DNA of 64,000 nt from Exiguobacterium sp. RIT594 (GCF_003339585.1 NZ_QPKF01000001.1:620001-684000), one strand, 5' to 3'. Counted from the stretch's first letter, positions 17,679 through 29,096 are shown. Notes: generated by a model from the letters alone, not told the origin. A program made the numbers and translations.

Positions 17679-18119
17679 GTGATTTATTCAGATAAAACAA
17701 TCGACCTCATCAACGCAGCGGAAGACCTTGCATACTCTCTCTCGCAAAGCGAAACAGGTCAAGCATATAGATTAGCAAAACAGGCACGTGCAAACTCAAG
17801 ACAAGCACAGGATGTGATTCGGGACTTCAACCGAATCAAGGAAGAGTACGAATTGGTGCAACGATTTGGCCGGTATCATCCGGATTATCAAACCATCACA
17901 AAAAAAGTACATGAAATTAAACGTGCACTGGATTTACAAGAGGAAGTCGCGCAGTTTAAAAAAGCTGAAAAACAATTGGAAACGCTTCTCGGACAAGTCA
18001 GTCTCGTCCTGGCAGGACAAGTCTCTCCTCAAATCAAAGTACCGACTGGAAATCCGTTTTTCGATCAAGGATGCGCAGGCGGATGTTCGACTGGAGGAAG
18101 CTGCAGCTGTAGCGGTTAA
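17679..18119 (+). CDS. ylbF: YlbF/RicF, subunit of the Y-complex (RNA processing)
   Basis: A 146-residue helical protein of the YlbF/YmcA family. With YmcA and YaaT, B. subtilis YlbF forms the Fe-S containing RicAFT complex that assists RNase Y in mRNA maturation and affects competence and biofilms. The cysteine tail C-AGG-C-STGGS-C-S-C fits the Fe-S ligands described for YlbF. GTG 17679 with aaggagga nine bases upstream is the best start; the longer frame from 17649 would translate through that site. It is followed by ylbG after 25 bases, as in Bacillus. Confidence 0.92.
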   Translation: MIYSDKTIDLINAAEDLAYSLSQSETGQAYRLAKQARANSRQAQDVIRDFNRIKEEYELVQRFGRYHPDYQTITKKVHEIKRALDLQEEVAQFKKAEKQLETLLGQVSLVLAGQVSPQIKVPTGNPFFDQGCAGGCSTGGSCSCSG

Positions 18120-18144
18120 GAACGACACAAGGGAGGAACGGTGT

Positions 18145-18402
18145 GTGATCAAGGATCGAATTGGACTTATCGTCTATGTCAATGCATTGAAAGCATCACG
18201 TCAATTGCGTCGGTTCGGAAATGTCTATTTCACTTCAAAACGGGAACGATACGTCTTTTTATACGTTGATTTGGAACGACATGAACAGGTGGTTGAACGG
18301 ATTACAGAATTACCGTTTGTCGAAAGCGTCATTCGATCAGAACGACCGTTCATCAGTGAAACTTATGCAAATAAAAAAGGTAAGATACAAGAAGAAGTCT
18401 AA
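18145..18402 (+). CDS. ylbG: YlbG family protein (UPF0298)
   Basis: An 85-residue protein starting at GTG 18145, with gggagg at 18131-18136. The pattern GLIVYVNALKASRQLRRFGNVYFTSKRERYVFLYV matches YlbG (DUF2129/UPF0298), a small conserved protein of unknown function always found beside ylbF. The open frame extends back into ylbF in another frame, but that part overlaps a clear gene and was rejected. A terminator follows, separating it from rsmD. Confidence 0.9.
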   Translation: MIKDRIGLIVYVNALKASRQLRRFGNVYFTSKRERYVFLYVDLERHEQVVERITELPFVESVIRSERPFISETYANKKGKIQEEV

Positions 18403-18408
18403 CAGGTA

Positions 18409-18439
18409 GAGCGATGAGGTCATCCTCGTCGCTTTTTTG
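18409..18439 (+). terminator. Intrinsic terminator after ylbG
   Basis: Ten-base stem agcgatgagg / cctcgtcgct (one G-U), loop tcat, then six T's. Confidence 0.85.
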
Positions 18440-18456
18440 TGAAAGGATGAGAATGC

Positions 18457-20484
<2,028 letters not shown>

Positions 20485-20512
<28 letters not shown>

Positions 20513-21636
20513 GCAAAACGGCGATGTTCTTCGAGGGCGTCATAACGAGCCAAGGGCACAGCGTACGCTGCTGTGACTTGGCTTTCTTTGATGAGCCAAG
20601 GATGTTTTTCGAATGTCGAGATGACCGGAATACGTTGTTTGATTTCACGTAAGGCGAGGCGTCCTTTATCATTGAATGCCAACGGACGCACATAGTCGAT
20701 CTGATTGAATGCAATGCTATCCATCTCGCTTGTCATAGTTGAAGTCAACAGGTAAATCAGTGTGCGTTGAAGGCTGGTCCGGGTATAGCGGCGCGTTTTT
20801 ATGGCAGTCATGAAGTCATCAAACGTCTCGTTCCTGCGTGCTCCTTCAATCAATCGCGGGGCTAAAGAGGAATCGATCCCATTAAATTGCGTCAAATCAT
20901 CGAGACGGGTTGTCAGAAGGCGGTGGCGAATAAAAGGATAGTAGGGCTCAAATGAAGCGAAGACCGCATTCTGGAGTGTCTCAGCGGTCAGTTTCGGCAA
21001 ACCGATTAACGACTGGTGGTTGGCATAGTAGGCGCGAATAGCCGTCGCACTCATGATGTCGCCGGTCGAAAGGTCATGATAGCCGCTTCCGATTCGTTTA
21101 GTCGTGTGTAACGTAATCGTGGAGGCAGCCCGTGCGTAATAGTAGCCGAGAGTATTGTTCGGTGTCGTCAAGTCCAGGGTGGTCGTCATTTCCCGAAACG
21201 CTTGGCTGGAAGCTGTTGCCGAAGACAGTCCGCGTGCTAGTCCTTGTTGGACCAATTCTTGATAACGTGGACTCGCTTCATGATTTTCGGCAGCGGCATG
21301 GATGAAAGGGGCCAACTGACCACATTCGCTCCCGAACGATAAACTTTCGGCTCCGATGGTCTCCGCAATCGTTACCCCGCCGAGGGCGAAGCGGTCAGCC
21401 CGTTGGACAGCGAAATAAAATGGAAGTTCGAGAACGAGATCGATTTCACCACTTGCGACGGCTGCTTGTGCGCGCGACCATTTATCTGTAAAGGCCGGTT
21501 CCCCGCGTTGTGTGAACGTCCCGCTCATGATCGCAACAATCAAATCAGCACCGGTTTCCTGGCGGGCGATTTTGGCTTGATAAAGGTGTCCATTGTGAAA
21601 CGGATTGTACTCAGAAATAATTGCAGTCATTCTCAT
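20485..21636 (-). CDS. tmcAL: tRNA(Met) cytidine acetate ligase TmcAL (YlbM)
   Basis: A 383-residue nucleotidyltransferase-like enzyme that activates acetate with ATP and makes ac4C34 in elongator tRNA-Met. The N-terminus has IISEYNPFHNGHLYQ (HxGH motif, ATP binding) and IVAIMSGTFTQRGEPAF, with LVLELPFYFAVQRADRFA further on. The open frame extends 35 residues upstream, but ATG 21636 with aaggagaaag eight bases before it gives the family N-terminus. It is slightly shorter than B. subtilis YlbM (about 415). It is convergent with ylbL (28-base overlap) and divergent from ylbN. Confidence 0.95.
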
Positions 21637-21734
21637 GAAACTTTCTCCTTTGCAAACCGAATTAAGTGCGGTAATATGGATGAAGACGTCCAAAAGTGTT
21701 CGTTCTCTAGCGATTTCAGTGTAAAGAAAAAACA

Positions 21735-21763
21735 TTGACAAAACAAGATGTCCTCTCTATAAT
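21735..21763 (+). promoter_or_regulatory. Consensus sigma-A promoter for ylbN-rpmF
   Basis: TTGACA at 21735-21740 and TATAAT at 21758-21763 with a 17-base spacer, a perfect match to the sigma-A consensus. It drives ylbN and the ribosomal protein gene rpmF. Confidence 0.88.
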
Positions 21764-21791
21764 TCATATTGTTGCAATTGAGGTGATTCGG

Positions 21792-22316
21792 ATGAAATGG
21801 TCCCTGATGCAATTGAATAAATTGCGCAATCTGGGTCAACTTCAGGTTAACGAGACGATTGAGCTTCCTGAGCTTATCGCCCTCCATCCGGATATCCGGG
21901 CGGTGCAACCTGTGCACGTTCGTGCAAATGCATCGTTTACATCGAATCAATTAATATTCAATCTCCGGATTACAGGTGAAATGACGCTTCCGGATGCCCG
22001 GACGCTGAGTGACGTCGCGTACCCGTTCGAGATTGAATCCATCGAGTCGTTCCTGCTCGAGGTTGATGCTGTTCCGAGTGATTCGGATGAGATCAACTTA
22101 CCGAACGGGAATACGGTTGATCTTCAACCACTCGTGCAAGAATTGATTTTACTTCATGTGCCAGTGCAAGTGCATGGGGATGATGAAGAAAATCAGTTGG
22201 TTCAAGGGGAAGGCTGGACGGTTCTCTCTGAAGAAGCGCCAGAAGAAACTGAACCAAAAATTGATCCGCGACTTGCGGGTCTCGCTCAGTTCTTTAAAAA
22301 AGATCAGGATTCCTAA
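21792..22316 (+). CDS. ylbN: YlbN/YceD family DUF177 protein
   Basis: A 174-residue acidic protein of the YceD/DUF177 family. Members lie next to rpmF in most bacteria and have been linked to 23S rRNA or large-subunit maturation, but the exact role is open. Typical features are an N-terminal KWSLMQLNKLRN, a central LRITGEMTLPDARTL and the acidic C-terminus. In this family two Cys often occur in the centre (LxCxRCL); here they are missing, as in other Bacillales. ATG 21792 follows gaggtg; the upstream frame contains the promoter itself, so it was rejected. Confidence 0.9.
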   Translation: MKWSLMQLNKLRNLGQLQVNETIELPELIALHPDIRAVQPVHVRANASFTSNQLIFNLRITGEMTLPDARTLSDVAYPFEIESIESFLLEVDAVPSDSDEINLPNGNTVDLQPLVQELILLHVPVQVHGDDEENQLVQGEGWTVLSEEAPEETEPKIDPRLAGLAQFFKKDQDS

Positions 22317-22363
22317 TCTTTTCATAAAAAGACGAGTGTATTTTTTCAAGGAGGTGGACAACG

Positions 22364-22537
22364 ATGGCAGTACCATTCCGCAGAACGTCGAAAACACGCA
22401 AACGTCTTCGCCGTACTCATTTCAAACTCCGTGTACCAGGTATGGTCGAGTGCCCAAACTGTGGTGAAATGAAACTTTCACACCGCGTTTGTAAAGCATG
22501 TGGCTCGTACAAAGGTAAAGAAATCGTCAGCAAGTAA
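22364..22537 (+). CDS. rpmF: 50S ribosomal protein L32 (zinc-type)
   Basis: A 57-residue ribosomal protein reading [19 protein letters not shown] at its start and ending KEIVSK. It carries two CxxC pairs (CPNC and CKAC) that bind zinc, so it is the zinc-containing form. It starts at ATG 22364 after an excellent aaggaggtgg site and is followed by a terminator. The ylbN-rpmF pair is conserved widely. Confidence 0.98.
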
Positions 22538-22553
22538 GCTGAATGATCGGTAT

Positions 22554-22602
22554 AAAAGCGACCCTAGAATCGAGCAATCGGTTTGACAGGTCGCTTTTTT
22601 TG
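22554..22602 (+). terminator. Intrinsic terminator after rpmF
   Basis: Stem aaaagcgacc / ggtcgctttt closing a loop of about 26 bases that is itself partly structured (atcgagcaatcggt), followed by a T-run. Confidence 0.75.
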
Positions 22603-22624
22603 ATGAAAGAAGGAGCGTGAGTGG

Positions 22625-23446
22625 ATGAGTAATATAGGAATCATCGGTGCGGGATCGATTGGATTGTTAATCGCGTCCTACCTTGCAGAACAACACCATG
22701 TGACACTCTATACGAGACAAACGACAGGGCACGACGTCACCATCCTCCGGGATGATCAAGTCAGCCGACCGATAGAGGTACGGCCACTTGATCAATTCGA
22801 GTCACAAGACTTGGTGTTCGTGACGACAAAGTCGTATGATATAAAAAGTGTGATGCCTTACCTGACGACCGGAAAGATGCCGGTCATGTTCTTACAGAAC
22901 GGAATGGGGCATGTGAAAGAAGCAGAGCAGGTCCAGGATGCTTTGTTCGGGGTCGTGGAACACGGTGCCATGAGAACGGGACGATACGCGGTGCAACATA
23001 CCGGGATGGGACGCATCCGCTACGGACGAGTACCTGTTCCAATGCTTGAAGCGACACCGTTACAGTTTGAGTATGTTCCGAATATCGAGCAGGTCATGTT
23101 AACGAAATTATTCATGAATGCGGTCATCAATCCATTGACAGCCTATTACCGGATTACAAACGGTCAATTATTGGAAACGCCCTATGCTGAAAAGGCGTAC
23201 GGTATTTTTGAAGAGTTACGGAACGTCTTTCCAGAACATCCGATCAGCTACGAAGAAATCGAACAGGTCATCAGACGGACTGCATTAAATCGTTCGTCGA
23301 TGCTTCAAGATCTAGAGCGGGGAAGACAGACGGAAATTGAACCGATTGTCGGTTTTGTCCTGGAACACGCGATGAATCCGACGCCCTTACTGACTTTTTA
23401 TTTTCATCAGATTAAATCTCAGGAAAAAAGAGGGGATTCGATGTGA
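22625..23446 (+). CDS. panE: Ketopantoate reductase family protein (PanE/YlbQ-like)
   Basis: A 273-residue NADPH-dependent reductase of the ApbA/PanE family, which reduces 2-dehydropantoate to pantoate in the pantothenate pathway. It has the N-terminal Rossmann motif GIIGAGSIGLLIASYL, TTKSYDIKSV (a catalytic-type Lys), FLQNGMGH, and the C-terminal KLFMNAVINPLTA. The position matches B. subtilis ylbQ. Family members can act on other 2-oxo acids, so the substrate is likely but not proven. The next gene overlaps it by four bases (ATGTGA). Confidence 0.85.
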   Translation: MSNIGIIGAGSIGLLIASYLAEQHHVTLYTRQTTGHDVTILRDDQVSRPIEVRPLDQFESQDLVFVTTKSYDIKSVMPYLTTGKMPVMFLQNGMGHVKEAEQVQDALFGVVEHGAMRTGRYAVQHTGMGRIRYGRVPVPMLEATPLQFEYVPNIEQVMLTKLFMNAVINPLTAYYRITNGQLLETPYAEKAYGIFEELRNVFPEHPISYEEIEQVIRRTALNRSSMLQDLERGRQTEIEPIVGFVLEHAMNPTPLLTFYFHQIKSQEKRGDSM

Positions 23447-23799
23447 CGTGGTTTATTATCTTTCCAGTCTTCAGCTTAGTTAGTCTATATATCATTTTTT
23501 TGGCTGTCTTTCGCCAACATGGAAAAGCAGTTCGGTTGGCACTTGATTTAGGTACATTCATCGTCTTGTATGGGATTCACGTCGCGTTGATTGCACTGAC
23601 AGGTCAAAATTACTTAGGATGGTTATTGATTGCCGTACTCTTGATTTTTGCGGTCAACGCTTTATGGCAACGCATTAAAAAAGTGGACGTGGATTATATA
23701 CAAATGATACGACACAGTTGGCGGATTACGATCTTGATTGCTCTTCCCGTTCAGTTGATGCTGTTTGGAATCGGAATTCAACAACTGTTCATTCATTGA
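23443..23799 (+). CDS. DUF3397 family membrane protein
   Basis: A 118-residue protein with four hydrophobic segments (about 3-21, 33-55, 60-75, 92-114), starting at GTG 23443 inside the panE stop. It resembles the DUF3397 family found next to bshC in Bacillales. The function is unknown. Coupling with panE and the adjacent bshC suggests only shared transcription. Confidence 0.75.
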   Translation: MTWFIIFPVFSLVSLYIIFLAVFRQHGKAVRLALDLGTFIVLYGIHVALIALTGQNYLGWLLIAVLLIFAVNALWQRIKKVDVDYIQMIRHSWRITILIALPVQLMLFGIGIQQLFIH

Positions 23800-23824
23800 T
23801 TTTGTCAGAAAGAAGGGATTTTGT

Positions 23825-25384
23825 TTGAAGGTACAATCATTTCATGCCTTGTATGATGAAGATTCATTGATGCATAAAGTCTCGCGCCAGGAATTTTCGA
23901 AATACGTTGATCATATTGGAACAGAAGGAATGCAGGCAAGGAGCAGCCTTTTACAAGAACGGCAGTATCCGCATCTGAACGCGCTTGTCGACGAACTGTT
24001 ACGGCAAAATCCTCGGTTGAGCGACAGCTTGAAGAACCGTCTCGAACTGTTGCGGACAGGTGAGGCGCAAGTTGTAATTACCGGTCAACAAACCGGAATC
24101 TTTGGCGGTCCGATGTATGCCGTTTATAAATTGCTGACCTGTCTAAAGGTTGCCCGCCAAACGGAAGAACTGATCGGTCGTCCAGTTCTCCCGATCTTTT
24201 GGCTCGCAACCGAAGACCATGATTTTGATGAAATCAATCACCTGATCGTCCCGACACATGATTTCCGGACGCGGAAGCTGGCCGTCCAGGCGCCGGACTC
24301 GATTTCGCGCTCTGTCAGCCGCTTGGCCTTCGATCAGACGGGCGTCAAGGAAATCGTACGTCAGGCATTATGTACTGAACGAGAGACGCCATACACAAAA
24401 GAGCTGTTGGCATTGTCGGACCGGTTAATCGAATCCAGTTCGACATATGGAGAATTTTTCGCTTCTTTCTTAGGAGAACTTGTCGATCACGATATCATCT
24501 TCTTTGACGCGGATACGCAAACAGTCCGTCAACTTGAAATTCCATTTTTCGAACGGCTGATTCAAGACAATGCAGAAATCCGCCAAGCCTTATCGAAAGG
24601 TATCCAACAAACCACCGAATTGCCGGATACATTTCTAAATGAAGAAGCGGCCCACCTCTTTGTTGAGGATATCGGACGCGATTTGTTATACCCGGGCCAA
24701 GATTTTGTGACGAAACAAGGAAAGACCTATACGGAACTGGAACTGTTGGCATTGCTGTATACAAGTCCGGAACGTTTTTCAAACAGCGTCGTCACGCGTC
24801 CATTGATGCAAGATTACTTATTCCCGACGCTCGCTTATATCGGAGGACCGGGTGAAATTGCATATTGGACGAGACTGCGACCATTATTCCATCACTTCGA
24901 TTGGACGATGCCGCTGTTGCTTCCACGGATGGGAGCTGTCATGTTGCAGGCGAAGGAAGAGAAGGGGCTTCGGCGCCATGGTCTGAGCCTTGAGCAAGTG
25001 CTTCAGACAGGTGTCCCTCTTGCAGCGTTCGATGCGACTGCGACTAAAGGACAATTACATGACTCGACCGTGTTAGGTGCAGTCCTGGTCGAAGAAGTCA
25101 CCCGGATTGAAAAACAGGAATTGCAGACGACAGCTGTCGCGACGAAGCTCAATAAACAGCTGCAGCTTGCCTTGGAAACAATCGTCGAACAAAAACGGCG
25201 TCTTCATGAACAAGCGAACCGTTCGGATCGGGCACTGCAATATCAATTGGCACCCGATCATGCACCCCAGGAACGGATTCATTCGATCTTACCTTGGCTG
25301 AATCGTTATGGTTTGAATTTAGTTCAGACCTTGCGGATGCAATATGAACAAACTGAGGCAGAACAATTGAAAATCATGCTATAA
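23825..25384 (+). CDS. bshC: Bacillithiol biosynthesis cysteine-adding enzyme BshC
   Basis: A 519-residue enzyme that adds cysteine to GlcN-malate in the last step of bacillithiol synthesis, the low-molecular-weight thiol of many Bacillota. Recognised by VVITGQQTGIFGGPMYAVYK (nucleotide-like binding loop), PIFWLATEDHDFDEINH and YIGGPGEIAYWTRLRPLF, plus the coiled-coil segment near 430-465. The probable start is TTG 23825; the frame is open further upstream into the DUF3397 gene, but that part overlaps a real gene. Length fits the family (about 540). A terminator follows. Confidence 0.94.
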   Translation: MKVQSFHALYDEDSLMHKVSRQEFSKYVDHIGTEGMQARSSLLQERQYPHLNALVDELLRQNPRLSDSLKNRLELLRTGEAQVVITGQQTGIFGGPMYAVYKLLTCLKVARQTEELIGRPVLPIFWLATEDHDFDEINHLIVPTHDFRTRKLAVQAPDSISRSVSRLAFDQTGVKEIVRQALCTERETPYTKELLALSDRLIESSSTYGEFFASFLGELVDHDIIFFDADTQTVRQLEIPFFERLIQDNAEIRQALSKGIQQTTELPDTFLNEEAAHLFVEDIGRDLLYPGQDFVTKQGKTYTELELLALLYTSPERFSNSVVTRPLMQDYLFPTLAYIGGPGEIAYWTRLRPLFHHFDWTMPLLLPRMGAVMLQAKEEKGLRRHGLSLEQVLQTGVPLAAFDATATKGQLHDSTVLGAVLVEEVTRIEKQELQTTAVATKLNKQLQLALETIVEQKRRLHEQANRSDRALQYQLAPDHAPQERIHSILPWLNRYGLNLVQTLRMQYEQTEAEQLKIML

Positions 25385-25412
25385 ACCTGCGAAATCAGCA
25401 GGTTTTTTTGTT
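25383..25412 (+). terminator. Intrinsic terminator after bshC
   Basis: Eight-base stem aaacctgc / gcaggttt, seven-base loop, and a long T-run. Confidence 0.85.
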
Positions 25413-25544
25413 TTTTTAACGAAAGATACATAAAAGTTCAAAAAATCAAGGAAACTGTCTCATTTTCGTAACGTTTTCAAGAAAGAATATGATACATTGA
25501 AAAAGAGTAACGTCCAGTTTGGACAGTGAAAGGTGAGGCAGCAC
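25413..25544 (+). promoter_or_regulatory. Upstream region of the dcw cluster; mraZ absent
   Basis: About 130 A/T-rich bases between the bshC terminator and rsmH. In Bacillus mraZ lies here; no MraZ frame is present. A TATGAT at about 25489 could be a -10, but its -35 (TTTCGT at 18 bases) is poor. A short inverted repeat GTCC-AGTTT-GGAC lies at 25512-25524. The MraZ box repeats (GTGG-type) are not evident. Confidence 0.4.
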
Positions 25545-26483
25545 ATGTTTGAGCATGAAACAGTATTAAAATGGGAGTCCATTAAAGGGCTGAATATCAA
25601 ACCTGACGGGATTTATGTCGATTGTACGTTAGGTGGAGCAGGACACAGTGAAGAGATCGTCAAACAGTTAACGACAGGACATCTGTACGCGTTTGATCAG
25701 GATGATGTCGCACTGGCACATGCAGCAGAACGTCTCGCGGCGTATGAAGGTCGCTTTACTTTAATAAAAAGTAATTTCGTACATTTAAAAGAAGAATTAG
25801 CAGCACGATCTGTGACAAAAGTGGACGGGATTTTATTTGATCTCGGTGTATCTTCTCCGCAACTAGACGAAGGCGAACGTGGATTCAGCTACAACTTTGA
25901 TGCCCGACTCGATATGCGTATGGACCAAACATCATCGCTATCGGCATACGAAGTCGTCAATGAGTGGCCGTATAACGATCTTGTTCGAATTTTGTTTACA
26001 TATGGGGAAGAAAAGTTCTCCAAACAGATTGCACGCAAGATTGAGAAGGCACGTGAAATCGCACCGATTGAAACGACGTTTGAACTGGTCGAATTGATCA
26101 AAGATGCGATTCCGGCACCGGCCCGCCGCAAAGGAGGGCATCCGGCAAAACGGACGTTCCAAGCGATTCGGATTGCTGTAAATGATGAATTGAATGTCTT
26201 CGACCGCGCCGTCTATCAAGCAATTGATTTACTCGCTGTCGGTGGACGCCTATGTGTCATTACCTTCCATTCACTCGAAGACCGCATGTGTAAGCAAGCG
26301 TTCAAAGAGAAGTCATCGTTACCTGAGCTTCCGCAAGGGTTACCGATGATTCCTAAAGAGTTTGAACCGGAACTACGCCTGGTGACAAGAAAACCGATTA
26401 CAGCAGGAGACGATGAACTCGATGACAATCGTCGATCACGCTCTGCCAAGTTACGAATCGTTGAAAAAATGAAGGAAAGTTGA
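25545..26483 (+). CDS. rsmH: 16S rRNA m4C1402 methyltransferase RsmH (MraW)
   Basis: A 312-residue SAM-dependent methyltransferase acting on C1402 of 16S rRNA. Motifs are [17 protein letters not shown] (SAM loop), [34 protein letters not shown], and [16 protein letters not shown]. It is the first gene of the dcw cluster here because mraZ is missing. ATG 25545 is chosen because aaaggtgagg ends six bases before it; the earlier GTG 25533 lies within that site. Confidence 0.96.
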   Translation: MFEHETVLKWESIKGLNIKPDGIYVDCTLGGAGHSEEIVKQLTTGHLYAFDQDDVALAHAAERLAAYEGRFTLIKSNFVHLKEELAARSVTKVDGILFDLGVSSPQLDEGERGFSYNFDARLDMRMDQTSSLSAYEVVNEWPYNDLVRILFTYGEEKFSKQIARKIEKAREIAPIETTFELVELIKDAIPAPARRKGGHPAKRTFQAIRIAVNDELNVFDRAVYQAIDLLAVGGRLCVITFHSLEDRMCKQAFKEKSSLPELPQGLPMIPKEFEPELRLVTRKPITAGDDELDDNRRSRSAKLRIVEKMKES

Positions 26484-26496
26484 AAGGAGCATTCAA

Positions 26497-26883
26497 ATGG
26501 CAGAGCCACTTCGCAAGCCGATGCAAACCATGGAACCCGTTCGGCAGCAACCTATCCAAGAACCACGTAAGACGGAAGATATCGCACGTCGTGTTGCGGT
26601 TCGTCCGAAATATCGTCTATATCCATTTGAGAAGTTTTTGTACAGTGCGATGATTGGCGGAATCGTCCTTTTCGGCAGTATGACGATTGGCGCTCATAAC
26701 GAAGCGTATAATGTCAGCCGGGATCTCGCGAAGGAAAATCAAGTCACGCAAGAGATGAAGAAAGAAAATGAACGTCTTCAACTTGAAGTGACCAACTTAA
26801 GCTCTCCAGAACGAATTTACAAGATTGCGAAAGAACAAGGTCTTGATATGCGAAAAGGGAACATCAAGGTGATTCCTAAATGA
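26497..26883 (+). CDS. ftsL: Cell division protein FtsL
   Basis: A 128-residue bitopic membrane protein. The cytoplasmic N-terminus (about 50 residues, Pro/Arg rich) is followed by one transmembrane helix (about 50-68) and an extracellular leucine-zipper-like coiled coil (about 74-105), then ERIYKIAKEQGLDM, a conserved ending of the family. FtsL forms a complex with DivIC and DivIB that activates FtsW-PBP2B. It overlaps pbpB by four bases. Confidence 0.92.
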   Translation: MAEPLRKPMQTMEPVRQQPIQEPRKTEDIARRVAVRPKYRLYPFEKFLYSAMIGGIVLFGSMTIGAHNEAYNVSRDLAKENQVTQEMKKENERLQLEVTNLSSPERIYKIAKEQGLDMRKGNIKVIPK

Positions 26884-29018
26884 ATCCACTATCTAAATCC
26901 CGACGGAGAGTAGCCATTGTCATGTTGATATTTGCTGCTCTCTTTTTGGTGTTCATTTCACGCTTTTTGTACTTATCGACGACGAAGAAATTCCACGGGG
27001 AAGACATGCTTGTCTACGCGGAAAAGAAACGTTGGGAGTCCCAGGCCACGCTGTCGGCAGAACGTGGAGAAATCTTTGACCGACTGGGCTCGCCGATTGC
27101 CATTAACATCCCGTCCTATCATTTGGTCGCCGTTTACCGGTTAGGTGGGGAAAAAGATCCGGATGAGACAGTAGTCGACTTTAAGAAAACAGCAACCGGA
27201 CTTGCACCGATTTTAGGCATGTCGGTTAAAGAATTGGAAACCTATCTGATTGAAAATAAAAACCGCTCCCAAATCGAATTCGGTAAAAAAGGGAACGATT
27301 TGACGGTTGATCAGAAAGAACAGATTGATCGGTTAAAGCTGCCGGGGATTCGATTGATTGAAGAACCGAAGCGCTATTATCCGAACGGGATTTTCCTGTC
27401 CGATACGTTAGGATTCGTCCAGAAAATCACAGAAGATAATGGACGGGTCGTCTTAAAAGGACAGATGGGCATCGAAAAACAGTATGATGAAGCCTTACGT
27501 GAATCGTTTGGTTCCCGTGTCTTTGAAAAAGATCGCAGCGGCGGAGAATTGGTTCAAGGGACTTCGAAAATCTCGAATGAGCCGAAAGACGGATCGAACC
27601 TCTATCTGACCATCGATCACCGGATCCAGCAAGCACTCGAGAAACAGATGCAAAAGATGTACAACGAGTACAAACCTAAAAATGCGACAGGAATCGTCAT
27701 GGATGCCAAGACAGGCGAAATTTTGGCGATGACGGATCGTCCGTCGTTTAATCCGAATTTACGCGATATGACGGATTTTACGAATTTTGCGGTCTCCTCA
27801 CGGTTTGAACCCGGATCGACAATGAAGATCTTTACGTTGGCTGCTGCCATCGATGCAGGAGTCTTCCGTCCGAACGAACCGTATAAATCAGGGAGTTACA
27901 ATTACAAGGGAACTGTCATCAAAGACTACAATGATGTCGGTTGGGGAACGATTCCGATGATTGAAGGGGTCTACCATTCCTCAAACGTCATGTTCTCGAT
28001 CCTGACAGCTGAAAAGCTTGGAATCGAACGGTATAAAGACTATTTCAAGAAGTTTCATTTTGATCAAAAAACGGGTATAGACATCTCGGGTGAAGTGAAC
28101 AGCCAATCTGATCTGTCTAAACCGTTGAATACGTTGATTACATCATGGGGACAATCGACGGCAGTGACGCCGATGCAGATTCTCCAAGGGGCGACAGCAA
28201 TTGCCGGAAACGGTGAAATGGTCAAACCGCACATTATCCAAAAAGCGGATCATACGGATAAAGCGCCGTATAAAGCAAAAACGGAAGTGGTCGGAAAACC
28301 GATTTCTGCGGAAGCGGCAAAAGCGACCCGTGAAGCGTTGGATGGTGTCGTCAACAGTAAAATCGGTACCGGACAAATGTATAAGCTGAAAGATTATCGT
28401 GTCATCGGAAAAACAGGGACGGCACAGATTTCAGAAAACGGAAAATACATCCAAGGGCAGTTTATTCATTCCTTTATTGGAATGGCGCCAAAAGATGATC
28501 CGGAATTGATCATGTACATCGCTGTCGACCGGCCATCGAAAAATGAGTCGTCGGTTTCCGGACCGAGTATCATGAGTCCGGTCTTCAAAAGTGTCATGAA
28601 TACCGCTTTGCAATATCGAAGCATCAAACCTGCGACTCAAAAAGAGTCGGTGGATGTCAAGGCTAAAATCATTCCAAGTTACATCGGGAAAAGTATGAAT
28701 CAAGCAGAAGCGATGGCGAAGGAACAGGGGGCCGTACCGGTCGTTTTGGGTGACGGGGTTGAAGTCGTCTCACAAATACCGACGCGCGGACAAGAATTCG
28801 TCAGCGGGGAACGTGTCCTCTTTAAAACAGGACGGACGTTCAAAATGCCTGATATCACCGGTTGGTCACAACGGGATGTTAAAAAACTTGTCAGTCTCTA
28901 TGATTTAAAGTTAGACGTGATTGGTAAAGGTTTTGTAACCAAACAATCGGCACGAACTGGTACACTAGTGAAAGAAAATGGAAAGCTGACGGTGGAACTC
29001 GCTGAACCAAAAGAGTAA
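26880..29018 (+). CDS. pbpB: Penicillin-binding protein 2B, division transpeptidase with PASTA domains
   Basis: A 712-residue class B PBP that crosslinks septal peptidoglycan with FtsW. It has an N-terminal membrane anchor (about 10-32), a dimerisation/pedestal domain, a transpeptidase domain with S313-TMK316, S367-SN369 and K511-TG513, then two PASTA repeats (about 590-712). These are the normal features of Bacillus PBP2B. The spoVD paralogue that follows in B. subtilis is absent. After the stop comes a long hairpin without a T-run (29048-29096), then murF. Confidence 0.96.
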   Translation: MNPLSKSRRRVAIVMLIFAALFLVFISRFLYLSTTKKFHGEDMLVYAEKKRWESQATLSAERGEIFDRLGSPIAINIPSYHLVAVYRLGGEKDPDETVVDFKKTATGLAPILGMSVKELETYLIENKNRSQIEFGKKGNDLTVDQKEQIDRLKLPGIRLIEEPKRYYPNGIFLSDTLGFVQKITEDNGRVVLKGQMGIEKQYDEALRESFGSRVFEKDRSGGELVQGTSKISNEPKDGSNLYLTIDHRIQQALEKQMQKMYNEYKPKNATGIVMDAKTGEILAMTDRPSFNPNLRDMTDFTNFAVSSRFEPGSTMKIFTLAAAIDAGVFRPNEPYKSGSYNYKGTVIKDYNDVGWGTIPMIEGVYHSSNVMFSILTAEKLGIERYKDYFKKFHFDQKTGIDISGEVNSQSDLSKPLNTLITSWGQSTAVTPMQILQGATAIAGNGEMVKPHIIQKADHTDKAPYKAKTEVVGKPISAEAAKATREALDGVVNSKIGTGQMYKLKDYRVIGKTGTAQISENGKYIQGQFIHSFIGMAPKDDPELIMYIAVDRPSKNESSVSGPSIMSPVFKSVMNTALQYRSIKPATQKESVDVKAKIIPSYIGKSMNQAEAMAKEQGAVPVVLGDGVEVVSQIPTRGQEFVSGERVLFKTGRTFKMPDITGWSQRDVKKLVSLYDLKLDVIGKGFVTKQSARTGTLVKENGKLTVELAEPKE

Positions 29019-29047
29019 GAAACAGCGGTCTCCTGATTTCTGCAGTG

Positions 29048-29096
29048 AAACGAGGACGGACCGGAGTCATTCGTTGACTTCTGTTCGTCCTCGTTT
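29048..29096 (+). other. Long stable hairpin between pbpB and murF
   Basis: A 14-base stem (29048-29061 with 29083-29096, one G-U) capped by a second five-to-seven base stem (63-69 with 75-81, offset 29000). No T-run follows, so it is not a standard intrinsic terminator. It may be an RNase processing or mRNA-stabilising element inside the dcw transcript. Confidence 0.7.

Noticed and set aside
25489-25494. TATGAT as -10 for the dcw cluster
   Set aside because: The -35 at 16-18 bases is poor, so I did not call a promoter; only the region is described.
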